DNA of 64,000 bases from Pseudomonas hydrolytica (GTDB taxonomy: Bacteria > Pseudomonadota > Gammaproteobacteria > Pseudomonadales > Pseudomonadaceae), in the NCBI RefSeq assembly GCF_021495345.1, contig NZ_CP099397.1, forward strand, positions 3,596,001-3,660,000, written 5' to 3'. This document shows, in pieces, positions 25,868-34,266 of this stretch. The notes under the pieces were generated by a model, which did no database searches, was not told where the DNA came from, and saw only the letters and a program-made list of their open reading frames with translations. A program made the translations under genes and the position numbers. Numbering within the stretch: position 1 is the first letter of the stretch; each line of letters opens with the position of its first letter.

Positions 25868-25887
25868 ATATCGAGATTTACCGATAT
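25868..25887. promoter_or_regulatory. Operator copy 3 (ATATCGA-N6-CCGATAT)
   Basis: A near-perfect dyad starts 10 bases upstream of the ArsR-family start codon, consistent with autorepression. Confidence 0.68.
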
Positions 25888-25974
25888 GTCAATGCAGGAA
25901 TCTACCGTTCGTCAGGAATGAAAAAGGCGGATCCATCCTCCACCTCCAGGTCGAGCGGGCTCACGCCCTCCCCC

Positions 25975-26475
25975 TCACTCATCTCGCTGAACCAAGCCCG
26001 CCAGCAGCTTGCCGGTCAATTCATGCAACGTCTGCTGTTCGTCGACGGTCAATCCTGAGAGCACGCGCTGCAGGTTGGCGACGTGGGCGGCAAGCATGCC
26101 ATCGATGAGATCGAAACCGGCAGGCGTCAGTGCCACCAGCACGCCACGACGGTCGCTGGGGTGTTTGCGCCGCTCGATCAGCCCGGCCTTTTCCAGTCGG
26201 TCTATACGGCTGGTCATGCCGCCCGAGGAAATCATCGCGCTCTCGTAAAGGGTGGTGGGCATCAAGGCATAGGGCTCGCCCGAGCGGCGCAGGGTGGCGA
26301 GCAGGTCGAACTCGCCGGCCTGCAGGCCATGCGCAGCGAAGAACGGCAGCAGATGGTCTCGACTGATCACCTGGCTGAGTTCGCCCAGGCGCCCGATCAC
26401 GGCCATGGAGAAGCCATCCAGGTCGGGACGCTGTTGCTGCCACTGATTGGCAGCCAGTTGTGCACGGTCTTGCAT
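25975..26475 (-). CDS. MarR-family regulator
   Basis: The 166-residue protein has the MarR winged helix: 'LQAGEFDLLATLRRSGEPYALMP', 'SSGGMTSRIDRLEKAGLIERR' and the wing 'HPSDRRGVLVALTPAGFDLID'. It is divergent from a drug/metabolite exporter gene, and a 7-bp palindrome lies immediately upstream of its ATG. MarR proteins usually repress such exporters and release DNA on binding the exported compound. The ligand is unknown. Confidence 0.9.
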   Translation of the reverse strand: MQDRAQLAANQWQQQRPDLDGFSMAVIGRLGELSQVISRDHLLPFFAAHGLQAGEFDLLATLRRSGEPYALMPTTLYESAMISSGGMTSRIDRLEKAGLIERRKHPSDRRGVLVALTPAGFDLIDGMLAAHVANLQRVLSGLTVDEQQTLHELTGKLLAGLVQRDE

Positions 26476-26488
26476 GTCGCCCTCGATT

Positions 26489-26506
26489 TATCTTGTTATC
26501 AAGATA
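26489..26506. promoter_or_regulatory. MarR operator in divergent promoter
   Basis: A perfect inverted repeat, TATCTTG-TTAT-CAAGATA, lies in the 85-base region between the MarR gene and the EamA exporter. Sequences rich in TATCTTGATA are typical of MarR/HTH sites in this type of pair. Confidence 0.75.
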
Positions 26507-26560
26507 CTTTTCAAAAAGAATGTTCCCATCGTAACGTATTCATAGCGAGGAGGCATCCGC

Positions 26561-27463
26561 ATGTCAGGCTCCAACTCACGGCCGCTTCTGGCTCTGTCGC
26601 TCCTGTTCGCCATTGGCGCGCTCATGGGGCTGACCAGCAATCTGGTGAAGCTGGCGGGCAATGCCGGCTGGTCGCCGCTGGCCTATCTGCTCTGGAGTCT
26701 GCTCGGCGGCGGCCTGCTGCTGTTGCTGTTCGCCTGGCTGCGCGGCGAACGCCCCGGCCTGGGACCGCGCCTGCAGCGCTACTATCTGGCTTCGGGCCTG
26801 CTCAGCATTGCCATACCCAACGGCCTGCTGTTCAGTTCCATCGGCCATGTCGGTGCCGGCTTCGCCTCGATGTGCCTCGCCTTTCCCCCGCTGATCACCT
26901 ATCTGCTGGCCCTGGCGCTACGCATGGAAGGGCTCAGCCGCATCCGCCTTCTGGGCATCTGCATCGGCCTGGCTGGCAGTCTGCTGCTGGCGCTGGGCAA
27001 GCTGCATGCAGGTGACAGCCCGTCGCTGTGGGTTCTGGCCGCGCTGTGCGTGCCGGTGTTTCTGGCGCTGGGCAACATCTATCGTTCGCGCTATTGGCCA
27101 CGAGGCGCCAGCCCGCTGTCGCTAGCGCCGGGCATGCTGCTTGGCGGCGCTCTGCTGCTGGTACCCATGGCCCTGTTCGGCATCGACCTGGCACCGCGCC
27201 TGGACAGCACGTCAGCGCTCGTTCTGCTGGTCCTGCAGATGCTGCTGTTCGCCATGATCTACGCGCTGTTCTTCGTGCTGCAGAAGCTGGCCGGCGCAGT
27301 GTTTCTCAGCCAGATCGGCTCGGTGGCCGCCATTGTCGGCGCTGCCATCGCCATCGGTCTGCTGGGCGAGCGCGGCAGCCTGACCATGCTGCTGGCTGCC
27401 TTGTGCATCGTCAGCGGCGTGCTGCTGGTGGCCTGGCGTGGGGCGAAGGAAGCCAGAGGCTGA
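26561..27463 (+). CDS. EamA/DMT-superfamily transporter
   Basis: The 300-residue protein has ten hydrophobic segments in two EamA-like halves, with 'LMGLTSNLVKLAGNAGWSPLA' in the first and 'VFLSQIGSVAAIVGAAIAIGLLGERG' in the second. The family exports amino acids, nucleosides or drugs. Control by the divergent MarR gene is likely. The ribosome site (AGGAGG) is 6 bases before the ATG. It ends just before a pair of dispersed palindromic repeats. Confidence 0.87.
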   Translation: MSGSNSRPLLALSLLFAIGALMGLTSNLVKLAGNAGWSPLAYLLWSLLGGGLLLLLFAWLRGERPGLGPRLQRYYLASGLLSIAIPNGLLFSSIGHVGAGFASMCLAFPPLITYLLALALRMEGLSRIRLLGICIGLAGSLLLALGKLHAGDSPSLWVLAALCVPVFLALGNIYRSRYWPRGASPLSLAPGMLLGGALLLVPMALFGIDLAPRLDSTSALVLLVLQMLLFAMIYALFFVLQKLAGAVFLSQIGSVAAIVGAAIAIGLLGERGSLTMLLAALCIVSGVLLVAWRGAKEARG

Positions 27464-27466
27464 ACA

Positions 27467-27521
27467 CCGTGCGCACCGATTCGCCCCCCTATAAGAGCGT
27501 GGTGCGCGCGGCGCACCCTAC
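27467..27521. repeat. Dispersed palindromic repeat (locus D), one copy truncated
   Basis: A full 21-bp copy lies at 27501-27521. Only the inner part of a partner (CCGTGCGCACC) remains at 27467-27477. The pair falls between the EamA gene and the convergent fadD1. Confidence 0.7.
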
Positions 27522-27544
27522 GGGAAGGTGACGCAACAAAAAAA

Positions 27545-27564
27545 ACGCCACCCGAAGGTGGCGT
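27545..27564. terminator. Intrinsic terminator downstream of fadD1
   Basis: An 8-bp stem ACGCCACC/GGTGGCGT with a CGAA loop lies past the fadD1 stop codon, with an A-run on its left that gives a T-run on the minus strand. Confidence 0.85.
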
Positions 27565-27583
27565 TCTTGTCAGCGCAGGCGAA

Positions 27584-29272
27584 TCACTTCTTGCCCAGCT
27601 TCTTCAGCTCTTCGTCGCGCAGTTCGCGACGCAGGATCTTGCCGACATTGGTGGTCGGCAGTACGTCGCGGAACTCGACGGCCTTGGGCACCTTGTAGCC
27701 GGTGAGGTTGGCGCGCATGTGCTCCATCACCTGCTCCTTGGTCACACTCTCGCCCGGCTTGACCACCACGAACACCTTGATCGCCTCGCCGGATTTCTCG
27801 TCCGGCACGCCGATGGCGGCGCATTGCAGCACGCCCGGCAGGGTCGCCAGCACGTCTTCCAGCTCGTTCGGGTAGACGTTGAAGCCGGACACCAGAATCA
27901 TGTCCTTCTTGCGGTCGACGATGCGCAGGTAGCCGTCTTCCTGAATCAGGCCGATGTCGCCGGTCTTCAGCCAGCCGTCAGCGTCGAGGATCTCGTCGGT
28001 GGCTTCCTGACGCTGCCAGTAGCCCTTCATCACCTGCGGGCCCTTCACGCACAGCTCGCCGATCTCGCCAATGGCCAGTTCCTGACCGTCGTCGTTGATG
28101 ATCTTGCACAGGGTCGAGGGCACTGGAATGCCGATGGTGCCGAGCTGGATGGCGCTGAACGGGTTGACCGTGGCCACCGGGCTGGTTTCGGTCATGCCGA
28201 AGCCTTCGCAGATGGCGCAGCCGGTGACTTCCTTCCAGCGTTCGGCGGTAGCCAGTTGCAGGGCCATGCCACCGGAAACGGTGAGCTTGAGGGCGGAGAA
28301 ATCCAGCTTGCGGAACTCTTCGTTGTTGCACAGGGCCACGAACAGGGTGTTGAGGCCGACGAAACCGGTGAAGCGGTACTTGGCCAGGTCCTTGACCACG
28401 GCCGGCAGGTCGCGCGGGTTGGTCAGCAGGATGTTGTGGCCACCGATCAGCATCATCGCCATGCAATGGAAGGTGAAGGCGTAGATGTGATACAGCGGCA
28501 GCGGTGCGATCAGCACTTCGCAGCCTTCGTCAAGGTTGGCGCCCATTAGCTCCTTGACCTGCAGCATGTTGGCCACCAGGTTGCGATGGGTGAGCATGGC
28601 GCCCTTGGCCACGCCGGTGGTGCCGCCGGTGTACTGCAGCACGGCGATATCGGCGTTGCTCGGATTGGCTTCGTTGAAGCTCTGCCCGCGGCCCTTGGCC
28701 AGCGCATCGTTGAGCTTGACCGCCTGCGGCAGGTGATAGGACGGCACCATCTTCTTCACGTGCTTGATCACGGCATTGACCAGCAGACGCTTGAAGGTCG
28801 GCAGCATGTCGCCCACTTCCGTGACGATCACGTGCTTGACGCCGGTCTTGGGCACGACCTGCTCGGCCAGGTGCGCCATGTTGGCCAGGCAGATCAACGC
28901 CTTGGCCCCGGAGTCGTTGAACTGGTGCTCCATTTCCCGCGCGGTGTACAGCGGGTTGGTGTTGACCACCACCAGGCCGGCACGCATGGCACCGAATACC
29001 ACGATGGGATACTGCAGGACGTTGGGCAGCTGCACGGCGATGCGGTCGCCGGGCTTGAGATCGGTGTGCTTCTGCAGGTAGGCGGCGAAGTCACCGGAAA
29101 GCTTGTAGATCTCGCCGTAGGTGAGCGTCTTGCCCAGGTTGCTGAAAGCAGGCTTGTCGGCGAAGCGTTGGCAGGACTCCTTCAGTACCGCGAGGATGTT
29201 CGGGTACTGGTCGGGATTGATTTCGGCAGCAACCCCAACGGGATACTTGTCCTTCCAGAAGTTTTCGGTCAT
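27584..29272 (-). CDS. fadD1: FadD1, long-chain fatty acid-CoA ligase
   Basis: The 562-residue enzyme belongs to the ANL superfamily. It has 'AVLQYTGGTTGVAKGAMLTH' (ATP phosphate loop), 'GFGMTETSPVATVNP', 'GWLKTGDIG' and the C-terminal 'DRKKDMILVSGFNVYPNELED'. The catalytic Lys lies in 'NVGKILRRELRDEEL'. It activates long-chain fatty acids to acyl-CoA for beta-oxidation, at the inner membrane. The tandem arrangement with a second fadD matches fadD1-fadD2 of P. aeruginosa. The two are about 60% alike by eye and are separated by 400 bases, so each probably has its own promoter. Confidence 0.95.
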   Translation of the reverse strand: MTENFWKDKYPVGVAAEINPDQYPNILAVLKESCQRFADKPAFSNLGKTLTYGEIYKLSGDFAAYLQKHTDLKPGDRIAVQLPNVLQYPIVVFGAMRAGLVVVNTNPLYTAREMEHQFNDSGAKALICLANMAHLAEQVVPKTGVKHVIVTEVGDMLPTFKRLLVNAVIKHVKKMVPSYHLPQAVKLNDALAKGRGQSFNEANPSNADIAVLQYTGGTTGVAKGAMLTHRNLVANMLQVKELMGANLDEGCEVLIAPLPLYHIYAFTFHCMAMMLIGGHNILLTNPRDLPAVVKDLAKYRFTGFVGLNTLFVALCNNEEFRKLDFSALKLTVSGGMALQLATAERWKEVTGCAICEGFGMTETSPVATVNPFSAIQLGTIGIPVPSTLCKIINDDGQELAIGEIGELCVKGPQVMKGYWQRQEATDEILDADGWLKTGDIGLIQEDGYLRIVDRKKDMILVSGFNVYPNELEDVLATLPGVLQCAAIGVPDEKSGEAIKVFVVVKPGESVTKEQVMEHMRANLTGYKVPKAVEFRDVLPTTNVGKILRRELRDEELKKLGKK

Positions 29273-29677
29273 GGAAGCCCACTCCTAAGCAACAGCTGAT
29301 CTTCACCGCGCGCAGGCGGTTGTTTGTTGTGTGTTTAGCTCGCTTTTCCATTGGCCTTCAGGCCTGAAAGCGCGCCGAGAGTAGCAGCTTTGCCAAAGGC
29401 CGACCAGCACCAAACATGGCCTGCGCAGTCAGCAAAGTGACCAGAATAAAAGTATCAGTCACAAAGCGTCATCTGTCACGAAATGTGGCAGAAAGCCTCT
29501 AGCTCGCCCATCTCGGCGCGCCAAGCCTAGCCTGGATCTGCTGGAGGTGAAGTGCTGCGGTCGATGAAACGCCTGCGGGCTCGTCCGCCCGGTTACGAAA
29601 TCACCACAATTGAACTGCCGTAGCGGCAGCAGAAGACGGGAAAGCCCCTCCGCCAGAACAGCGGAGGGGCTCGGACA
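29273..29677. other. fadD1 promoter region
   Basis: No gene is supported between the two fadD genes. The right end holds the fadD2 terminator; the remainder should hold the fadD1 promoter. I did not find a convincing PsrA- or FadR-type operator. Confidence 0.55.
29643..29671 (-). terminator. Intrinsic terminator of fadD2
   Basis: An 11-bp perfect stem (AGCCCCTCCGC/GCGGAGGGGCT) with a 7-base loop starts 7 bases past the fadD2 stop. Its exit side on the minus strand has TTTCCC. Confidence 0.8.
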
Positions 29678-31366
29678 TCAGGCGATGTCGCGCAGCTCGC
29701 GGCGCAGGATCTTGCCGACCGGGGTCATCGGCAAGGCGTCCTTCAGGACGATGTGCTTGGGAACCTTGTAGCCGGTGAAGTTCTCCTTGCAGTAGGCCTT
29801 GAGCTCTTCAATGGTCACGCCGCCGTCACGCGGCACCACGAACAGCTTGACTACCTCGCCGGATTTCTCGTCCGGCACGCCGATGGCCGCGCAGCTGGCG
29901 ACTTTCGGGTGGGCCATGACCACGTCCTCGATCTCGTTCGGGTACACGTTGAAGCCGGAGACGATGATCATGTCCTTCTTGCGATCGACGATGCGCACGA
30001 AGCCGTCGGGGTCGATCACCGCGATGTCGCCGGTCTTGAACCAGCCCTCGGCGTCGAGCACCTCAGCGGTGGCCTCCGGACGCTGCCAGTAGCCCTTCAT
30101 CACCTGCGGCCCCTTGATGCACAGCTCGCCCCGCTCGCCGAGCGGCAGCTCGTTGCCATCGTCGTCGATCACCTTGAACGCCGTGCTCGGCACCGGAATA
30201 CCCACGGTGCCCAGGCGCGCTCTGTTGCCGTAGGGGTTGGTGCTGGCCACCGGCGAGGTTTCGGTCAGGCCGTAGCCTTCCACCACGGTGCAACCGGTCA
30301 TCTGCTGCCAGCGCTCGGCGGTGGCCTTGACCAGGGCGGTGCCGCCGGAGTTGGTCACCTTGAGATTGGAGAAATCGAGATTCTTGAACTCCGGATGATC
30401 CATCAGCGCGACGAACAGGGTGTTCAAACCCAGCAGCGCGGAGAACTTCCACTTGCCCAGCTCCTTGACGAAGCCCGGAATGTCGCGCGGATTGGTGATC
30501 AACACGTTGTGGTTGCCGTTGACCATCATGCACATGCAGTTCGCGGTGAAGGCATAGATGTGGTACAGCGGCAGCGGCGCGATCATGATCTCCTGGCCCT
30601 GCTTCATCAGCGGCTTGCCGTCGTCACCGAGCTGCGCCAGGCAGGCGTCGACCTGCAGCATGTTGGCCACCAGGTTGCCGTGAGTCAGCATGGCGCCCTT
30701 GGCCACGCCGGTGGTGCCGCCGGTGTACTGCAGCACGGCGATATCGTCGTGACTGGCCTTGACCGGCGTCAGCGCCTGGCCATGGCCCTGCTTGAGCACC
30801 AGCTTGAAGGCGATGGCCTGGGGCAGATGGTAGTCGGGCACCATCTTCTTGACCTTCTTCACCACGGTGTTGACCAACCAGCCCTTGAGGCTGGGCAGCA
30901 TGTCGCCCATCTTGGCTTCGATCAGGTACTCGATCTCGGTATCCGGCAGTACCTCCTGCACCAGCTTGCCGAACATGTTCAGGTACACCAGTGCACGCAC
31001 ACCGGCGTCCTTGAACTGGTGACGCATCTCGCGGGCGGTGTACAGCGGGTTGGTGTTGACCACGATCAGCCCGGCGCGCATGGCGCCGAACACGGCGATG
31101 GGATACTGCAGCACGTTGGGCATCTGTACCGCGATACGGTCGCCCGGCTTGAGGTCGGTGTGCTTCTGCAGATAGGCCGCGAAGGCCGCCGAGAGGCGAT
31201 CCAGCTCGGCGTAGCTCAGGGTTACACCCAGGTTGCTGAACGCCGGGCGGTCGGCGAAACGCTTGCACGAACGCTCGAACACCTCGATCACCGACTTGTA
31301 GCTGGACAGGTCGATCTCGTTGGGCACACCGGGCGCGCGTTTGTCGTTCCAGAAATCAGGTTGCAT
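29678..31366 (-). CDS. fadD2: FadD2, long-chain fatty acid-CoA ligase
   Basis: The 562-residue ANL enzyme is closely related to FadD1, with 'VLQYTGGTTGVAKGAMLTH', 'GYGLTETSPVASTNPYG', 'WFKTGDIAVID' and 'GKILRRELRDIA'. In P. aeruginosa the two paralogues differ in chain-length preference. The ATG of MQPDFWNDKRAP is chosen, with an AGAGGA site upstream; the 48-codon open extension above it is not conserved in type. It is divergent from the alpha/beta hydrolase gene, the same arrangement as PA3300/PA3301. Confidence 0.94.
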   Translation of the reverse strand: MQPDFWNDKRAPGVPNEIDLSSYKSVIEVFERSCKRFADRPAFSNLGVTLSYAELDRLSAAFAAYLQKHTDLKPGDRIAVQMPNVLQYPIAVFGAMRAGLIVVNTNPLYTAREMRHQFKDAGVRALVYLNMFGKLVQEVLPDTEIEYLIEAKMGDMLPSLKGWLVNTVVKKVKKMVPDYHLPQAIAFKLVLKQGHGQALTPVKASHDDIAVLQYTGGTTGVAKGAMLTHGNLVANMLQVDACLAQLGDDGKPLMKQGQEIMIAPLPLYHIYAFTANCMCMMVNGNHNVLITNPRDIPGFVKELGKWKFSALLGLNTLFVALMDHPEFKNLDFSNLKVTNSGGTALVKATAERWQQMTGCTVVEGYGLTETSPVASTNPYGNRARLGTVGIPVPSTAFKVIDDDGNELPLGERGELCIKGPQVMKGYWQRPEATAEVLDAEGWFKTGDIAVIDPDGFVRIVDRKKDMIIVSGFNVYPNEIEDVVMAHPKVASCAAIGVPDEKSGEVVKLFVVPRDGGVTIEELKAYCKENFTGYKVPKHIVLKDALPMTPVGKILRRELRDIA

Positions 31367-31741
31367 TGTTCTTGTCCTCTTCCCCTGAAGTGATCTGGCC
31401 CGCAGGAGGCACGTCCTGAAAACCTTGGCGAGGCAGTCAGCGCCAGCCAGCACGCCAGGCCCATGAGTGCTCGATGAGGGCATCGGACTCGTGCACGAGA
31501 CTGCTTGCAACGCCGCGCTGACGACGCAGGTGATTTTTTCAGGATGCCCAGCGGGACTGCCCCGGAAAGTAGCAGTTCAGAGCCCTGTCGCCTATAGCTC
31601 GAAGGCGTCATTGATGGGCTGAATCTCGATATAAATGCGGCGATTCGTTTCCGATCTTTACGAAAACGCGCGACCTCGTGGCGCTTTGCCAGATGCCGGC
31701 CAAGGTGCACAATGCGGCAACTCCCGGCACAAGGATTCGCC
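31367..31741. promoter_or_regulatory. Divergent promoter region of fadD2 and the hydrolase
   Basis: No gene is supported. An imperfect dyad CGTTT-N13-AAACG (about 31646-31668) could be a regulator site for fatty-acid control, but I cannot assign it. The region presumably holds both promoters. Confidence 0.4.
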
Positions 31742-32692
31742 ATGCGCCACGACGCCTTCATTCTCAGCGCCAGCGATGGCACTCCACTGCACGTCAACCA
31801 CTGGCACAGCGACGCGCCGCCACGCGCGACGGTCATGCTGGCCCATGGCATGGCCGAACACAGCCTGCGCTATGCACGCCTGGCCGAAGCGCTGGTCGCG
31901 GCGGGCTTCGCCCTCTACGCGCTGGACCAGCGCGGCCATGGCCGTAGCGCCGAACACGGCACCCTTGGCCACTACGCCGATGAAGACGGCTGGAACAAGG
32001 TGGTGGGCGACCTTTCCACACTCAACCATCACATCCGTCAGCAACACCCGCACACGCCGATCTTTCTCTTCGGCCACAGCATGGGCAGCTACATCGGCAT
32101 GGCCTACCTGATGGGCCATAGCTGCAGCCTGCAGGGCGCCGTGCTCTCCGGCTCCAATTACCAACCGGTAGCGCTGTACAAGGCCGCGCGACTGATCGCC
32201 GGCTTCGAACGCTGGCGCCTGGGCCCCAAGGGGCGCAGCAAGGTCATCGACTTTCTGTCCTTCGGCTCGTTCAACAAGGCCTTCAAGCCCAACCGCACCG
32301 CCTTCGACTGGCTCAGCCGCGATGCCGCGGAAGTGGACAAGTACGTGACCGACCCGCTGTGCGGTTTCGTCTGCACCACGCAGCTGTGGTGCGACCTGCT
32401 CGACGGCCTGCAGCACATCACGCCACCCGGCAACCTGGCGCAGATCGATGCCGACCTGCCGCTGCTGGTGATTGGCGGCTCGCGCGACCCGGTCAGCGAC
32501 GGCAAGCGCCTGGCCGATCTGGCTGGCGCCCTGCGCGAGGCCGGTGTGCGTGACGTGCAATTGAAGATCTACCCCGAGGCCCGCCATGAGCTGCTCAACG
32601 AGAGCAATCGCGACGAGGTCACCGCCCAGCTGATCGACTGGCTGCAGCAGACGCTCGGCCACGGTCGCAAGCCAACCAAGGAGTGTCCATGA
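31742..32692 (+). CDS. Alpha/beta hydrolase (lysophospholipase/monoacylglycerol lipase-like)
   Basis: The 316-residue protein has 'VMLAHGMAEHSLRYARLAEAL' (oxyanion motif HGMAEH of monoglyceride-lipase-like enzymes) and 'ALDQRGHGRSAEHG'. The nucleophile elbow is GHSMGS, with 'LVIGGSRDPVSDG' (Asp) and 'YPEARHELLNES' (His) completing the triad. It probably releases fatty acids from lysophospholipids or monoglycerides, which would feed the adjacent FadD enzymes. It corresponds in place to PA3301. Its stop overlaps the MaoC start (ATGA), so the two are translationally coupled. Confidence 0.9.
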   Translation: MRHDAFILSASDGTPLHVNHWHSDAPPRATVMLAHGMAEHSLRYARLAEALVAAGFALYALDQRGHGRSAEHGTLGHYADEDGWNKVVGDLSTLNHHIRQQHPHTPIFLFGHSMGSYIGMAYLMGHSCSLQGAVLSGSNYQPVALYKAARLIAGFERWRLGPKGRSKVIDFLSFGSFNKAFKPNRTAFDWLSRDAAEVDKYVTDPLCGFVCTTQLWCDLLDGLQHITPPGNLAQIDADLPLLVIGGSRDPVSDGKRLADLAGALREAGVRDVQLKIYPEARHELLNESNRDEVTAQLIDWLQQTLGHGRKPTKECP

Positions 32693-33159
32693 CTCAGGTC
32701 ACCAACATCCCCTACGACGCCCTCAGCATCGGCCAGCAGGCCAGTTTCGAGAAGCATGTGCAGGAGCGCGACGTGCAACTGTTCGCCGCCGTCTCGGGCG
32801 ACAACAACCCGGTGCACCTGGACGCCGACTTCGCCGCCGAGACGATGTTCAAGGAGCGCATCGCCCACGGCATGTTCACCGGCGCGCTGATCAGCGCGGC
32901 CATCGCCTGCCGCCTGCCGGGCCCCGGCACCATCTACCTCGGCCAGCAGCTCAAGTTCACTCGCCCGGTGAAACTCGGCGATACCCTGACCGTGCAGCTG
33001 GAAGTACTGGAAAAACTGCCGAAGAATCGCGTGCGCATCGCCACCCGCGTGTTCAACCAGGACAACAAGCAGGTGGTCGACGGCGAAGCCGAAGTCCTCG
33101 CCCCGGCGAGCGAACAGACCGTGACCATGCCGGCCATGCCGCAAGTGACTGTCGGCTGA
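32689..33159 (+). CDS. MaoC-like (R)-specific enoyl-CoA hydratase family protein
   Basis: The 156-residue hot-dog protein contains the hydratase 2 motif 'AVSGDNNPVHLDADFAAETMF', with catalytic Asp and His, and 'IAHGMFTGALISAAIA'. It is the size and type of PhaJ enzymes, which hydrate trans-2-enoyl-CoA to (R)-3-hydroxyacyl-CoA and can feed PHA synthesis from beta-oxidation. The ATG with AAGGAG 5 bases upstream is chosen over a GTG two codons earlier. It overlaps the hydrolase stop. The assignment to one PhaJ subgroup is not attempted. Confidence 0.9.
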   Translation: MTQVTNIPYDALSIGQQASFEKHVQERDVQLFAAVSGDNNPVHLDADFAAETMFKERIAHGMFTGALISAAIACRLPGPGTIYLGQQLKFTRPVKLGDTLTVQLEVLEKLPKNRVRIATRVFNQDNKQVVDGEAEVLAPASEQTVTMPAMPQVTVG

Positions 33160-33164
33160 GCCCC

Positions 33165-33191
33165 GCGGACGCCGCTGCCAGCGGCGTCCGC
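33165..33191. terminator. Bidirectional terminator
   Basis: A 12-bp perfect stem (GCGGACGCCGCT/AGCGGCGTCCGC) with a 3-base loop fills the 34-base gap between the convergent MaoC and HlyD genes. Confidence 0.8.
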
Positions 33192-33193
33192 CC

Positions 33194-34048
33194 CTACTCC
33201 ATCACCCGCACACTGGCGGTCATGCCTGCGCTCAGCACCACGCCTGCAGGCACCTCATCGAGCTTGATCCGCACCGGAATGCGCTGCGCCAGGCGCACCC
33301 AGTTGAAGGTCGGTTCGACATCGGCCAGCAGCTGTCCATCCGGGCTGGCATTGCGGTCGGCAATGCCGCGACTGATGCTCTCCACCTCGCCGCGCAGCGG
33401 CTGATCGCCACTCATCAACCAGATTTCCACTGGCGCGCCGATGCGGATGCGCGGCAGTTTGGTTTCCTCGAAATAGGCCTGCACATAGAAGGACGACTCG
33501 TCCACCAGGGCCAGCACCGGCTCGCCGGCTCGCACGTAGTTGCCTTCGGCCAGGCGCAGGTTGGTCACCTGCCCGGCGCGTGGCGCCCGCACTTCGCTGC
33601 GCGCCAGGTCCAGTTCGGCGGACCTGACCGCCACCTGCGCCTGGCGATACTCGCCGCGGGCGATCTCGGCGCTGATCTGGGCGTTGTCGCGCAGTTCGGC
33701 GCTGATCGCCTGCGGCCCCAGGCGCATACGACGGCCGGCCTCGTGCTCGCGCAGCAGCAACTGCTGGCGGCGGGTCTCGGCCACGGCCTGCGCCTGTTCG
33801 AGGGCGACCTGGTAACGCTCGCGATCCAGACTCATCAGCAACTCGTCCGCCGCCACATGCTGGTTGTCGCGCACCTTCAGCTCGCGTACCCAGCCGGCCA
33901 GATCGGGGGCGATGGTCACCACATCGGCGCGCACCCGCGCGTCGCGCGTCCACGGCGAATACAGGTAGTGCTGCCATAACCAGGCGCCGGCCAGCACGGC
34001 CACCGCCACCAGGCTCAGGGTAATGCCGACACGCAGGGTGAATCGCAT
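33194..34048 (-). CDS. HlyD/EmrA-type membrane fusion protein
   Basis: The 284-residue periplasmic adaptor has one N-terminal membrane anchor ('GITLSLVAVAVLAGAWLW') and a biotinyl-lipoyl half motif ('YSPWTRDARVRADVVTIAPD'). A short coiled hairpin at about residues 75-150 is followed by 'APRAGQVTNLRLAEGNYV' and 'YFEETKLPRIRIGAPVEI'. This is the AaeA/EmrA-like adaptor that works with FUSC pumps. It is the last gene of FUSC-DUF1656-HlyD, with a GAGGAG site before MRFTL. An outer-membrane factor is not encoded here. Confidence 0.9.
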   Translation of the reverse strand: MRFTLRVGITLSLVAVAVLAGAWLWQHYLYSPWTRDARVRADVVTIAPDLAGWVRELKVRDNQHVAADELLMSLDRERYQVALEQAQAVAETRRQQLLLREHEAGRRMRLGPQAISAELRDNAQISAEIARGEYRQAQVAVRSAELDLARSEVRAPRAGQVTNLRLAEGNYVRAGEPVLALVDESSFYVQAYFEETKLPRIRIGAPVEIWLMSGDQPLRGEVESISRGIADRNASPDGQLLADVEPTFNWVRLAQRIPVRIKLDEVPAGVVLSAGMTASVRVME

Positions 34049-34062
34049 GTCACTCTCCTCGT

Positions 34063-34266
34063 TCAATATCCCAGCACGGCCACCACGGCCGCCAATACGC
34101 AGACATACAGGGCGCAGTCGAACAGCGCCTCATGCCAGATCCAGCGCGCCACACCGAGGCGCTGCAAGCCCAGACGCAGCAGCCCGGTGAGCAGCAGCGC
34201 CAGCAGTGCATACAGCAGCATCGGGCTGAGCAGCACGCCGCCCAGCGACCATTCACGCAACCCCAT
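34063..34266 (-). CDS. DUF1656 small inner-membrane protein
   Basis: The 67-residue protein (from MGLREWSLGGVLLSPMLLYA) has two membrane segments and the DUF1656 signature 'WHEALFDCALYVCVLAAVV'. Such proteins (AaeX-like) sit between FUSC pumps and their HlyD adaptors in efflux operons; their exact role is not known. The start codon overlaps the end of the FUSC gene by 14 bases, indicating coupling. A longer upstream frame exists but begins inside the FUSC gene. Confidence 0.85.
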   Translation of the reverse strand: MGLREWSLGGVLLSPMLLYALLALLLTGLLRLGLQRLGVARWIWHEALFDCALYVCVLAAVVAVLGY

